Shown here: piece after piece, positions 32,966-45,015 of the stretch
Position numbering within the stretch: position 1 is the stretch's first letter
How the letters are laid out: the number at the start of each line of letters is the position of its first letter
Source: Xestospongia bergquistia
Lineage: Eukaryota > Porifera > Demospongiae > Haplosclerida > Petrosiidae
Direction: 5' to 3'
Assembly (NCBI GenBank): GCA_963965975.1
Contig: OZ014419.1
Location: forward strand, 3,871,677 to 3,935,676
DNA: 64,000 nucleotides
Program-made: the position numbers and the translations under genes
The notes under the pieces: model-generated
The model's database searches: none
What the model was told of the DNA's origin: nothing
The model's input: only the letters and a program-made list of their open reading frames with translations

Positions 32966-34998
32966 AATATTTTAATACCCAACCTTATGTAGTACAATCA
33001 GGGTTTCATTTAGGGAGGGTAAGGGGGCATTGCCCCCCCCCTTGCCAGAGTCATGCCCCCCTTTGAAATTAGGTTAGCCTTTTTTTTCAAGGGGTAATTT
33101 GATGTAGTGAATACAGAACTGAAACTCAACACAAGGAATATACATCATAAGATAACCTTAGGCTAAACACAACAAAAATTTTCTGGAGGGGCATGCTTCC
33201 AGACTCCCCTAGAAGGCGCGCTGTTGCACACAATTCCTTCACCTCTCTAAGTATTATTTTGCCCCTCTCCCCTTGTCCATTTTTCTAAATGAAACCTTGA
33301 CAATACAACCTAGCCCTGTTTACATGTATACAAACCTCATACAACCATCTCCTGCAGCTGTTCTATAAGACTTTGTATTATGTTATATTATTGTCTATAC
33401 CCTACATTCATTAGTTTTTCAGTATTTTTGTAGACTAAAATGATGTTCTATTGTTTTCTTGATATATCTTAAATATTATAGTCTTGTAGTGTATGACCCA
33501 CAGAGTTCATGTACTCCTCTTCCTCTTGCTATTCTTGTTCCTGCTGTCTTGTGTGGTTGTTGTATATTATTCCTACATATTCCAACATTGTTTCTACTAG
33601 ATAATGCTTGTATCAGTATTTTTACTGGAGTCTATAATTTTACTCCAGTTCTCTTACTAGCATCTAAAATTTTACTTCTTTTTACTGACATCTGTAATAT
33701 TATTCCAGTTCTTTTACTGACATCTATAATTTTACTCTAATTCTTTTACTGGCGTCTCTAGTAGTGTTGTTTAGTTAACTATAACAAAAACTAAAATGCA
33801 TTTTAGTAAGTCTAAATCTTTTAATTAACTATGACTAAAAACAGCTAAATCTATTTTGCACAACTTACTTTAACTATAACTAAAACTAAAATTCTCGGAC
33901 ATTTTAGTGAACATTAAATTTTACACAAATTGATGTGAAGAGTGAAAAATATAAGATTACCAAAAAGCTGGCAATTTTCATTGGAAGCACAAGTGTGCCA
34001 TATAGCATTGTTGAAAGCCAGGTTTGAAGGTTAGGTTTTATAGCAGATGTCTATGAAATATAAACTCTTCTCTTTATCCCTACCAACTAAGTAATTTTAA
34101 TATACAACAGACTCTTGTCAATTTATAATAATTATTATTGCTCTGTTATAATAAGTATTTTTCATTTTATAGTAGGACTGTTTTCTATTGGAGATGACCA
34201 TCAACTAATTGAGAGTTATAAACTCAAGAATTTAAATGATACCTTCTTTTAGGATAAGAGTAGAATTGGTCTGTTTACTGACTGGTCTATTGGAGATGAT
34301 TATCATACTTCTAGTAAGTTAATAGAAACACTTATGTTAAATAATGTTTTTACTGTTTGTTCTCTCCTATTATAATAGTAATTTATTCTACATCAACATG
34401 TGATGATCTGGATCTAGTATAGTCCTATGATATACTATTTATGACTAGACTGGAGATGATGTAGTGAAGTTCTCTAATAACTACTCTGTGTAAGATTGAA
34501 AATCAAACTGCGCATTTTTATTCTCTAGTTGTTTTTATTCTCTAGTTGCAACATGTTCTAGTTGAGTGCTGGGAATGATGATAGCTGTATCATAATACTT
34601 ATACTATGTTATAAGTACGATCACTTTTGTCACTCTAATAGGTTTATGATCTAATCTACATTAAGTTATGACTACTGTAAGTTGACTTATTTAATAGTAG
34701 AATTTTCTACTGAATGAACTATTTAATAGGATGGACAGGTTTAATGATCACTGGTAGTGATGATCTGATGTACCAGATGACAAAAATCAAGTACTACTAT
34801 TGTTTTCCATGTGGATAAAGAGCTGTAAATCTACCAATTCATCTTGTCCTTTGAGTTAATCTCTTTAGCCAAAGAATTTGTTTAAAGCTTTCGTTATTAT
34901 CCAGAAAGATCAGAATTACTTTATTACTAGAATTCCTTTATTACTGGCATCTAAAAATGTACTACAGTATTTTTACTGGCATTTAGAATTTTACTTCA
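32966..34998 (+). repeat. 2,032-bp direct tandem duplication, copy 2
   Basis: Near-identical to 30,934-32,965, ending at 'tttagaattttacttca', where the third base after diverges from copy 1. It contains the second MITE copy (32,999-33,299) and the minisatellite motifs at about 33,600-33,762. Confidence 0.93.
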
Positions 34999-35070
34999 GT
35001 ATTTTTTACTGGCATCTAAAAATTTACCTCAGTACGGCATCTAGAATTTTTCATGTCCTGTTCATTGGCA
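34921..35070 (+). repeat. Degenerate 32-bp minisatellite (TTTTACTGGCATCTA...)
   Basis: Successive copies of a motif close to TTACTGGCATCTAAAATTTT followed by ACTTCAGTA. Related copies occur at 31,568-31,730, 33,600-33,762 and 36,590-36,690, so the motif family brackets the tandem duplication and its diverged third copy. Confidence 0.7.
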
Positions 35071-35544
35071 TCAGGGCTTTTGGTAAGTTTTCATTCATGG
35101 TTTGTATCATCCTGGAGGGTTTGAAAGTTAGTGTTTATTGTACACTAGAATTACAAGTAATAATTGTTATTGGTGCTCTGTTGTAATAGCTATTTTTCAT
35201 TTTATACTTGTTCTGTAGTGTAATGATATAATGTTCTAATGGTTGTGTGTTGTATAGTAAGAATAATGTTAGAACAAAACAAATTCTGTTACATTTAGTA
35301 GGTCTATCAATAAACTTATAAGATTGATGTGATAACAATTGCTAATATACCTACTGTAAGTTGAATTATTAAATAGTACAATGTCTACTAATTGAACCTC
35401 AATGTTCTATAATAGGATAGAAAGGTTAATGTTACTGGTAATGATGATCTTATGTACATTAACTGATGACTAATGTAAGTTATCTGTTATAATAATAATT
35501 ATGGACATTTCTTTACTAAACATGTATTTTAATAATTTTTAACT
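35071..35544. other. AT-rich intergenic sequence
   Basis: Several TA-rich phrases are shared with the duplicated unit ('actgtaagttgacttattaaatag…'). No gene, element ends or regulatory signal is recognised. Confidence 0.4.
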
Positions 35545-35850
35545 CCCTTTGTGTTGTGTAATCCTGAATTATTTAAACCCTTGTGTGCGTCATATAATCC
35601 TAAATAATTTAACCCCATCTGTTTTTAATTGTTGACCATTGAGTGTGTTGTGTATTAACCCCTTGTGTGTGTCGTATAATCTTGAATTATTTAACCCTCC
35701 ATTTCATAATTTATCCCTTTATGTGTGCTTTATAATCCTGAATAATTTAACCCCTTCTGTTTCGTAATTGTTAACCATTGAGTGTGTTGCATATTTACCC
35801 CTTATGTGTGCTGTATAAGCCTGAATTATTTAACTCCCTTTATAATTTTT
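35545..35850 (+). repeat. Degenerate ~35-bp tandem repeat
   Basis: Repeats of a motif like AACCCCTTGTGTGTGTCGTA then TAATCCTGAATTATTT, at least seven irregular copies, alternating with a variant containing 'gttaaccattgagtgtgttg'. Confidence 0.7.
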
Positions 35851-35879
35851 TGTAAATTAATCCTGACATCTCATTGTCA

Positions 35880-36720
35880 TTGTATTACTGGTATCTGGCT
35901 TGGTTTTGAAGGTTAGGTTTGTGGTGGTCTGGAAGGGTTACATTTTATTAACTGGTGTTTGTGAAGTCTAGGCTCTTCTTCTCTTTATCCCTAATAAGTG
36001 ACATGGACTGTTGTACACTAGAATTATTAAGTAATTTAATATACAACAGACTCTTGTCAATTTATAATAATTATTATTGCTCTGTTATAATAAATATTTT
36101 TCAATTTATAGTAGGACTGTTTTCTACTGGAGATGATCAACTAATTGAGAGTTATAAACTCAATAATTTAAATGATACCTTCTTTTAGGATAAGAGTAAA
36201 ATAGGTCTGTTTACTGACTGGTCTATTGGAGATGATTGTTTGACTTCTAGTAAGTTAATAGAAACACTTATATTAAATAAAAGTTTTTACTGTTTGATCT
36301 CTTCTATTATAATAGTAATTTATTCTACATAATAGTAATTTATTCTCTAGTTGTTTTTATTCTCTAGTTGCGACATGTTCTATTTGAGTGCTGGGAATGA
36401 TGACAGCTGTATCATAATTCTTATACTATGTTATAAGTACGATACTACTGACCCTTTTGTCTCTAATATATTTATGATCTAATCTACATTAACTGATGAC
36501 CACTGTAATTTGACTTATTAAATAGTACAACTTTTTACTAAAGAATTTTTTATAATTTTCGTTGTTATCCAGAAAGATCAGAATTACTTTATTACTAATA
36601 TCTAAAAATTTACTTCATTTTTTTTACTGGCATCGAAATATTTACTACAGTGTTTTTTACTGGCATCTAGAAATTTACTTCAGTACGATAACTTTTGTCA
36701 CTCTAATAGATTTATGATCT
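35880..36720 (+). repeat. Diverged third copy of the duplicated unit
   Basis: Matches part of the 2,032-bp unit ('aatatacaacagactcttgtc', 'gataagagtaaaataggtctg', 'ctactggagatgat') at clearly lower identity, ending in the same minisatellite motif. It shows the region was already duplicated once before the recent event. A conserved phrase (IGDDHQLIESYKLKNLNDTF in the duplicate) sits between a TAG acceptor and a stop in all copies, but is too short to call a gene. Confidence 0.75.
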
Positions 36721-37000
36721 TTCTAAAGCAACATCGCTAGCACAGTTTGCCTCTGAGTGAGTCACATCATAAATATGCAGTAATTTATTATTTTCCACCT
36801 ATATCTGTGATATAGAACTACATATTCGGTATGAACCATGTACTGCAGTTTGTTGCAATGAGATAAGCTGTTAGTGTTGTTGTTCTTATTAAATATAATT
36901 GTAGGAATGGAGCTCCATTCATATATAATGATTAATTTTTCTTTACATTGTAGTTACATAATATTACTCTCCCCTTAAAGCTGTTGTATTATGTTATTAG

Positions 37001-39083
37001 GGTGAGATACGACTAACTATTGGTAATGGAATGGCAATATTGGGTCCCACGTTATCATTGGATACTTTAATAGAAGTTCTTCTTATCAGTATTGGAACAA
37101 TATCTGGTAATCGCACTTCTTTCCATAAGATGTATTGTTTATTACATTATCAGGTGTTCGTCAACTACTTTGTGTGCTTGTCACTTCTTGCTAACTACCT
37201 CGTGTTTATGAGCTTTTTTCCAGCATCCCTAGCTCTCATACTGGAGGTTAACTTAACTTACTTCATCTATTTCTGATACTTTATTATATATATTAAGGAA
37301 TGTCCTCATAATCCATCCAATGTAATTTGGCACATTGATCGACTGGCAAGAGGGATGACACAAGAGGAGGATAAGAAAAAGCCAAACACAGTAGTGCAAC
37401 GTGTTGAAGTTATAATGGTACTTGGTCTTGTTGTAGTCCATGTTCATAGTGGATTCCTCTCTCAAGTTACTGGCGTATCTCTCTCATTTTCTTCATCATC
37501 AACTACCTCACCAGCTTTGTTAGAAACAACTGGAAATGACCAAGGTTATGAACAAGTCCCATTGCAATAATATATTTGGTGGAAAACATTGAATCCCTCT
37601 GTTGACCAGTTGGTTACAGTTAGTTTAGCAATCCTGTTGCTGCTCAAATACATATTTTATAATAAACCTGTTACCAATTCAATGTCCAATGACAAACCTG
37701 TCTTTTCTGTCACTCCAAAAATATCTACTGAGAATCCTTTCAATGATAAAGACATAACTGCTGCTTATTTTCATAAAAGAAGAACATCCATCAATTCTGT
37801 ATCAGCTGTTATTTTACAAATTATTATGAACAAAATGATTAAAACAATAGAAACAACTTGCCACAAAGATTCTTCACCTGATGATGTCAAACAAAATAAT
37901 TTTTAGAATGAATTAGATTCTGGGAACAAAGGAGAGGTTAGCAGAGTAATGAAGAGTTTGTTCCATGTTGATGAAACCAAGTTACAATTATAGACATTAG
38001 TATATACTCAATATGCTATTTCTGTAGGATCGCCCTTCTTTGTTAAAGGATGAAGAAGTTAGCTAGCTGAGGTATTCAATTCTACCAGTAGATATGCTTA
38101 ATTTGAAGTCTGTCCACACTGCTGCTGTTACCGGAAGATTAATAAACGTTATGTTCCGTGCTGATACTGGAGATGCTATGGGAATTAATATGTTGTCAAA
38201 GGTAAACATTTTATGTACTATGCCTGCAATTTTTTAAAAACTTTAGTTGCTTATCAATTTTGATAATTATTGTTTAGGGAATTCCTTGAGGTTTCTTCAG
38301 AAGCAGTTTCCAGAGTTAGAAGTAGTTAGTCTTAGTGGTAATTAAGACAAGAAACCTTCTGCTATTAATTGGATAGAAAGTCGTGTTGTGTGTGATGCAA
38401 CAATACCTCCTCAAGTAGTTGAAAATGTATGTTACTTTTAATATATGCAATAAATCAAAACTTCAATAGATGCTCTCGTTGATGTTAATACCAATAAGAA
38501 CCTTGTGGGGTCAGCAATGGCAGGCTCAATTGGTGGTTTCAATGCACATGCTGCCAACATAGTTACTGCTACTTTATTGCAACTGGTCAAGTAAGGTTGT
38601 GCACTTAGCTTTTGTTTGTATGAAGACTTGTGTGATATATTGTTAGGACCCTGCTTAAGTAGTTGGTAGCTCCAATTGTATCACACTTATGGAGAGAGGA
38701 GGACCTTATAATAGAGATTTATATATTAGCTGTACTATGCCGCCATTGGAAGTAGGAACTGTAGGAGGAGGTACAAGTAAGCTTATGACAAAAACACCTC
38801 ACTCAAATAAGACACTTTTTGTGTGATAGATCTTAGTGTTCATGGCCCATCCCTCAAAGGATAACCAGGTGACAATGCAGGACGAATTAGCTCGTATCAT
38901 TTGTGGGACAGTGTTGTATGGTGAACTCTCTCTTGTTTCTGCTCTTGCTGCATGTCACTTAGTTAAAAGTCATTTAACTTTAAACAGGTAAAGCATGTTT
39001 ATAGCTATTATGTCATTGTATCTCAATCTCTTGTTCATAGATCACGTCTTGCTCTTTCGACAATAGAAGATAATGAAAAATAA
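37001..39083 (+). pseudogene. HMGCR: HMG-CoA reductase pseudogene
   Basis: HMGCR makes mevalonate in the ER membrane. Exons: 37,001-37,106 (GMAILGPTLSLDTLIEVLLI, sterol-sensing domain), 37,154-37,246 (VRQL, shift, ANYLVFMSFFPASLALILE), 37,298-37,906 (VQRVEVIMVLGLVVVHVHS, stop TAA 37,568, TVSLAILLLLKYIF), about 38,071-38,201 (FNSTSRYA, shift, RADTGDAMGINMLSK), 38,278-38,426 (SGN, TAA 38,343, DKKPSAINWIESR with the catalytic Lys), 38,470-38,590 ([20 protein letters not shown], shift into ATGQ), 38,647-38,776 (DPA with catalytic Asp, TAA 38,656, [27 protein letters not shown]), 38,830-38,987 ([17 protein letters not shown] with catalytic His), 39,041-39,083. Missing: early membrane helices and the catalytic-Glu segment (TTEGCLVAS). 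Introns persist, so it is not a retrocopy. Confidence 0.92.
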
Positions 39084-39542
39084 TTGTTAATATGATAAAT
39101 GATGTCTGCATTGTACTATTTTATTTATAACTATAAATTTTCTCTCATGGTTCTGTTTTTAATAATACATATCAAACCAATTACTTCTAGATGTCAGGTG
39201 TAACATTTAAAAATTACGTCTTCTTTTGTAATAGGAGGCAACTATACTAATTAAACATCCAGTCATTAATACTATCAAAAGTATGCAAACAAACCAAAAA
39301 CAGCACTCAATGCTATCACTATAAAATCAACAGATAACAAAATGATAACAGTTATTAAACAATCCAACCTTGTGTTTCATTTTGAACAGAGAGAATAGAT
39401 GGAGATATAGGCGTAACAAGTCCACAATACTCAACTAAAGATCTTCAGTCAAGTTGCTTAATTGTCTATACAATAATACTAATATGTGAGTTTAGTTAGT
39501 ATTACAGTGGTTTTTAGGGATAATGACATAATAATAGAAACA
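39084..39542. other. Short intergenic stretch between convergent pseudogenes
   Basis: AT-rich, no coding signal. The HMGCR remnant (plus) and the acid phosphatase remnant (minus) converge here, so both 3' ends lie in this 460 bp. Confidence 0.5.
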
Positions 39543-41801
39543 TTATAGACTTACTAGTTCACTACAAAAATAATTAAAATCTAGTGCATACTTTTGTATT
39601 TCATCTAAGGAACAAAGATTATAACAATCAGGATGTGAAGTAATTAATGAAAATTATCATTCCATGTTTCATTGTGATAGAGAAATTTCACATAATAGTG
39701 ACTATAATAATACTCCATGAAATGATAAAAGCATGCTAACTGTTTACATACCCATTGTTATAGTACAATTCAATGACAAATGCTGCAGTGTAGGATGGTT
39801 GAATACCACTTAAAAATGCTGATACTGTTGTATCATGCTGAAAACAATGTCAGATTAGTTACAGCAGAATACAAGGCCAATGTCATTGTTAATAGCTTTT
39901 ATTTCCATATCAGACAATACTTTATCAGTCCATAAACCTACGACATCAGTCACATCATATAAATTACACTCCAATCAAAATAGTTATTACCTCCCATTAT
40001 TTGTTTTTTGGTGAAGGTGTCAGAGAATAAACTAAATGAAAAGTCAGTATAGGCTTAAAAGACATTAACAAATCTACTGAGAACCAAGGTGGCATTGTCA
40101 GATTATAAATATACTAAAAACAAAGTATCTACATAATTACAATTGTAATGAGTTTAACATTCACCTCTATAAATAAGCCATCTCTAATACTCCAAGCATT
40201 CAAAGTGTCAATCTTTTTCCCAGTGTACTATCCAAGCTCTAAATAAATCTAATCACTTTAATTGTCAATAAATGTGATGGTTTACTTGATGTTGTTGCTC
40301 CATTTCTTTGTATTTTGTAGTGTTTTTATCATTATCTCGTAACTTTGTATACTCAGGACAATATGTAGAGTATGCCTTTAATAACTCCAATAAAATAACT
40401 TAGTTGTCACATAAAAAATAATACAACAATACAGAAAAATGCATGGAATACAGGGATGGTACTTTTTAGCCATGTTGTAAGAGCTATGAATATTCTATTT
40501 AATGTTTCATTAATTAGATGCAAGAACTTTCACGAATGCTTGGCTATGTGTGAGGGCTGTCTCTATGAAATTTATAACGGGACAGTCTTATATACCGCAT
40601 ACTTGTCCTTTCTGAGAAGTTGTTTGTTGAAGTAAATGAGCTGTCAATTCCATAGTATTAGTAATCAGATTATCATATATTGTTAATACATTTCAATGCA
40701 GTATATAATGCCCAATGCAATCTATAATACCTAGTGACAATGATTTGGTTTAAAACAAGCAATCAATTTTATCAGTAATGCATACAGTATTTCACTATGA
40801 AATCAGTATCTTCTAAAACAGTTTATAGGATGATTTTTTTAGTTTAAATCTTGTATTACAGTCTATAACTAATTTTTTATTGTCAATAGAAAACATTAAA
40901 TTAACCTTAAACCAACCTTGACTCAGTAATGTATTAATATATTCATCAAAGTGGACTTAGTAGGTGTTGATGTCATTTGGAGGAGGCTTAAAATTAGCTA
41001 TCATAATGGAAACTTTGGACACATCACATTTATTTTAATAAATTTGCCAATTCTAAATATAAAGGTTTAAAGACATTAGCTTTGGTTTATGGTATGAGAC
41101 TTTTTATTAGGAAATATACTTCCCATATGATTTGTTTATGAAAAATAACTTGTTAATTGTTATAAAAACATTAATTCTAAATTCATATTTTTTTACATCC
41201 CACATCATTTTCCGATCTGAAAGGAAGGCAATTTGTATTAATTGCATTATGTGGAACATAAAGAAGATACTTACACCAAATACTGAATATAGATTTAACA
41301 TCCACCCAACAGAAAACTAAACTACACCTTATCGTCTTCTTTTAGTACAGTATGGACAGGAATAGGCTACCACTATAAATCAGTCTTAAATTTCTACAAT
41401 AGAAATTACTTATTATGGATGTTAAAATAAAATTGTATACTTGTGATTCATCAGGTGGGTACAATCCAGCTAGCAGACTCTCTGCACTCATTAATGTTCT
41501 GTCTAAATCTGTGCTCCGGATATATACCTTAATGTATATTTTTATGTATGAAAAAATCCCTCATAAACTAAATTCACCTGGTTTCTGGAATAATTTTTAT
41601 ACATGTAACCAAATTTAATGTATTTCGACTTCAATATACGTCTAAGATTATAAGCTTCTTTCATTCCAATCTATGAAATATGAGAATAGACAGACGGTAA
41701 TGTATTCAACTTACAGTTGTTAGTTGTCCAAATCCTTGAGGCCATGCATCTTCCTGTTATGGGTAAGTTTCAACAGGGCTTCGATCACCATGTTGGAATA
41801 C
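39543..41801 (-). pseudogene. Histidine acid phosphatase pseudogene (lysosomal/prostatic type)
   Basis: Family of secreted or lysosomal phosphomonoesterases. Minus-strand exons in order: 41,715-41,801 (QHGDRSPVETYP, TAA at 41,757, DAWPQGFGQLT), 41,603-41,670 (IGMKEAYNLRRILKSKY), 41,410-41,527 ([23 protein letters not shown]), about 40,530-40,640 (YAVYKTVPL), 40,286-40,398 (CPEYTKLRDNDKNTTKY), 40,165-40,238 (TAG at 40,228; TLNAWSIRDGLFIE), 39,991-40,113 (YNLTMPPWFSVDLL, TAA at 39,997), about 39,863-39,930 (LALYSA), 39,752-39,837 (HDTTVSAFLSG), 39,543-39,701 (FLYHNETW, TAA at 39,644, LHPDCYNLCSL). Nucleophile His and HD motif survive, but the RHGxRxP Arg is Gln. Signal-peptide exon and start are absent; the retroelement begins just beyond. 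Four in-frame stops, splice sites mostly intact. Confidence 0.9.
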
Positions 41802-41869
41802 CTAATTTGAGACAAAGACTTTTGAAATAAAATTCATAAATATTGCATAAATTAATTGACATGTATACT

Positions 41870-42590
41870 ACTTAACACTCTTCTCTCAAAGGCAGTCATG
41901 AGCCTAAGAATAACCTGGACTGGAGATATATTTATTATTGACGACATAGTCAAAATCCTTGATGAGACACCTTACATGTTCATACCCATAGACAACTACT
42001 TATATCATGGTAATTCAAAAAATATATTAATTGGCATAGATATTGATAAGACTGCTTCTGATACTGTTAAAAACTCAAGTGAGATGTCCCAAGTGCTCAC
42101 TCCAGCTGTCACTGAAAATCACTACATCATCCAAGTAGGCTGCTGCAAATTATTCCATACATTGTATATTGTAAAACCTTATCCATTAATCGTTGAAATG
42201 TCGCCGAAGCACCTTGGAGACCAAATAGCATAACATTGAACTGAAATAGCAAGAAAGGCGTCACAAATACTGTCTTGGGTCGGCCATCCTTGGCAACAGG
42301 AACCTGCCAATAACAACGAGTAAGGTCCAATGCTGAGATGAATTTGGCCTTGCCAACTTGGTTGATCAGCTCATCCACTTGGGGCATTGGATATGCATCA
42401 CCTTCCAAGAGTCCGTTCAAATGCTGGTAATCAACACACAGCTGTAACGATCTGTCCTTCTTCTTTAACAGTACCACTGGAGCACTCCAAGCAATTTCTG
42501 GTGAAGCATTTCATCCAACTCTTGTTTCACAGTGTCTCGATAGGAGTGTGGTAGGCAATAAGCCAGCAGTCGTACTGGATTAGCACTTCA
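41870..42590 (-). pseudogene. Reverse transcriptase remnant extending past the common truncation
   Basis: Reads VLLKKKDRSLQLCVDYQHL, then ISALDLTRCYWQVPVAKDGR, FVTPFLLFQFNVMLFGLQGA, SATFQRLMDKVL and, in a shifted frame, AAAYLDDVVIFSDSW with the polymerase YLDD at about 42,123-42,140. Beyond that, decayed sequence continues to about 41,870 with several stops. It is the only copy in the window that retains the region after ALDLT; all others stop there at the CT block. Confidence 0.88.
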
Positions 42591-44674
42591 AGTGAGAACA
42601 TGGTGTTCCACCAAATCTGTACAATCAGGAGTATTACTAATCACATCACTAAATCTCTGTAACAACTGCATCAGGTCCTCCTGTTGGAATTGGATGAGAT
42701 TATTTCCAAAAATTGGTTTACCTTTTGACTGTGTTTTACCACTCTCTGTCCAGGTAGGTTTGTCTTGCTCCCCGTCCAATACTTCTGAACTATATAGAGC
42801 ACTGCTTGACTGAGCATACCATTCACATAACATGTGAATGGTATGCCCACGCGTGTCCACAATATAATTGACTTCTCCCATGCATTAGTTTAACGCATGG
42901 GAGAAGGCAATTATCTCATATGCCCTTGTCATTGAGCAAGCAGTTTACTGCTGGATGTGTGAAGAAACATCAGCACTTGCTGTCCTGGCTTAAACTCACA
43001 AGTACGAGCATTGCGGTTATACCATTTACGTTGTCTCTCCTAGGCATTAGATAAATCACTCTTCACCAGCTCTGTCATTTTTAGTAGCTTGTCAGAAATT
43101 GAGAGGATATGAGATACCACACTGTGTTCTCCAGGCCCTCCAGCTTCCCATGTATTCTTTAGCACATCCAAAGGACCATTCACAGCTCTCCCATACAAAA
43201 GTTCAAAAGGAGAGAACCCTGTGGATGCCTGAGTCACCTCCCGATAAGCAAACAGGAGATTGGGCAACATTTTGTCACAGTCCTTGCCTTCACTTATTGC
43301 TGCCTTCTTTAACATGGACTTTAGAGCTTGATTAAAACAATGCACGAGTGTCCGTTTGGAGAGGGTAGGGGCTTGTTTGTAACTGATGGATGTGAAGCAT
43401 TTTGTATAATTCAGATAGGAGTTAGATGTAAAGTTATCCTCTTGGTCTGCGAGAATCTCATATGGATGCCCATCCAATATCTTTACAGTAGACCATCCTT
43501 CCAGTAGAATCGTATTCCACTACCAGTTGTACGATCTGCATAAACTTTATTCCTGACTGATTCCAAAGATGGCTCAGTCTTCTGTAGTGTCTTCAATACT
43601 TCTGGGTCAATCCTTTGAATATGGTTGTCACCTGATCCTCCACTTCTGTTGTGCTGTTTCTTGTTTGCTCTCTTCATCTTTCTGCTTAATCTTCTCTTCT
43701 CTCGAGATTTCCCAAACAAGTCATCATCTATCATCGTCATCTAATCTGTCTCTTCACTCTTGTCTTTTTGCTCCTTATTATGATCATTACCCTTTGCTTC
43801 GGTTCTCTCCTCCTCTTCATTAATGGGTATGATGTCACTCCGTATTTCTCCTCTAATTGTTTCTTCTCAACCTTTTGTTCCTTCTGTTTCCGTACCGCGG
43901 CTCTTGTTATTATTCCCATGGTCTTCTCTGGTTCCCCTACTCCAGAGTTCTGTTGAGTTAATAGCTAGGGTAGTTGGGACACATCTGTACCCAATAGTAC
44001 TCCCACAGGTAAGCAATCTGAGACAGCAGCCTCAACTTCTATTGGTTTTCCCTCGACTTCCACGTGCACCTTTGCCAAGTGATACAACACTGTGTCTCCA
44101 AGTGCACAACACACCGTAGTAGCTTTCCTTCAAGGAACACCTCTTCAGGTACTAGCTTCTGATGCACTAGAGTCCTTGAGCAACCTGTGTCTAATAAAAT
44201 ATTTTTCACATATTTACCCTCTACTGTCCCAGATCTCATTATTCCAGACTCCTGCTGATTGCTTTCCATTTGACAAGTCCACTAGCCAGGAAGTAATCAT
44301 CAGCATACTCTCCAGGCTCCTTGCTTGTCTTAGGCTTACGCTCCTTCACCCATATACATACATAAGGAGAGCAGAAAATGTCTTTGATGACCTCCGTCGA
44401 AAATCAGCTTGAGCTTGAGCGTTTGCTTCTTCATCAAGTTCTTCTGTACCATCTACAAAACCCCATAGTTCCTTAGCCAACAGCATATGTCACATCTGGA
44501 AATTCAATGTAGTCCAGTTTATGCTATCTAACTTGTTAATCGACCATTTATCATATACAGCCCTCATTTTGACTCTTGCTAATTCGTGGTCCAAAAAAAG
44601 ATTATATACAGAGCAGCACAACTACAAACCTGGGTCTAGTGTGACGAATTTAGTTGGAGACTGGGCTCATAACC
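42591..44674 (-). mobile_element. Chimeric retroelement interior (copy 3, inverted): GPY/F, IN, PR, gag
   Basis: Minus-strand order gag, protease (ILLDTGCSRTLVHQ), linker, integrase, GPY/F. The C-terminal integrase frame is open for 145 codons (43,040-43,477; YEILTDQEDNFTS with the second catalytic Asp, TLVHCFNQALKSML, LLYGRAVNGPLDV), the best preserved in the window. The catalytic Glu position is still His (VHC). About 390 bp including the integrase zinc module and first Asp is missing between 43,477 and 43,483, where the frame jumps to the FYWKDGLL linker. The hairpin pair is present at 42,825-42,910. Confidence 0.87.
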
Positions 44675-45015
44675 TGTTGAAAGTTTTTATATAGTTCTAT
44701 GGTAAGACTGCAGCTGAGTGCACCGCTCTGTTCTCGTCACAACTAAGTTTAAGTAGAACTTGTATTTAAATGAAATCAATATGGTTAAGAACTAACAATC
44801 TGAAGAAAAATCAGGTATTTATAACAGAAATCAAACAAAGAACAAAGATCAAACTAAATGGACAAAGATAAGGACTTTCACAGAAATCATGAATATGAAA
44901 GTTTACAGACACTTAATTAACACTTAAATGATTCAAAGAAAATAGACTTACAGATAGACTAATTTACACACAAATGAATACAGATAAACAACCTAAACAA
45001 TTACCTCTTTCAACA
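44675..45015 (-). mobile_element. LTR (copy 3, inverted)
   Basis: 341 bp with TGTTGAAAG / CTTTCAACA ends and the anticodon-arm primer site on its inner side (…ctgggctcataacc before 44,675). Confidence 0.87.

Noticed and set aside
31427..33740. Two identical 93-codon frames (31,427-31,708 and 33,459-33,740) as a duplicated small gene
   Set aside because: The sequence is minisatellite-derived, hydrophobic by composition, and identical only because the whole 2-kb unit is duplicated.
37001..39083. HMGCR as a processed (retrotransposed) pseudogene
   Set aside because: Introns with GT-AG borders remain between the conserved segments.
22439..39701. A reassigned genetic code (TAA/TAG read as Gln), because many in-frame stops fall where Gln would fit
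   Set aside because: HMGCR also has frameshifts and missing exons, some stops stand at Tyr or Trp positions, and the transposon stops are TGA. Ordinary decay explains all of it.
40505..40560. A second, decayed RHGxRxP motif in the acid phosphatase (KFHRDSPHT)
   Set aside because: The genuine motif (QHGDRSP) is in the first exon at 41,715-41,801; this one is out of order and only superficially similar.
41856..42233. 125-codon plus-strand frame
   Set aside because: It is antisense to the decayed RT with its YLDD motif on the minus strand.
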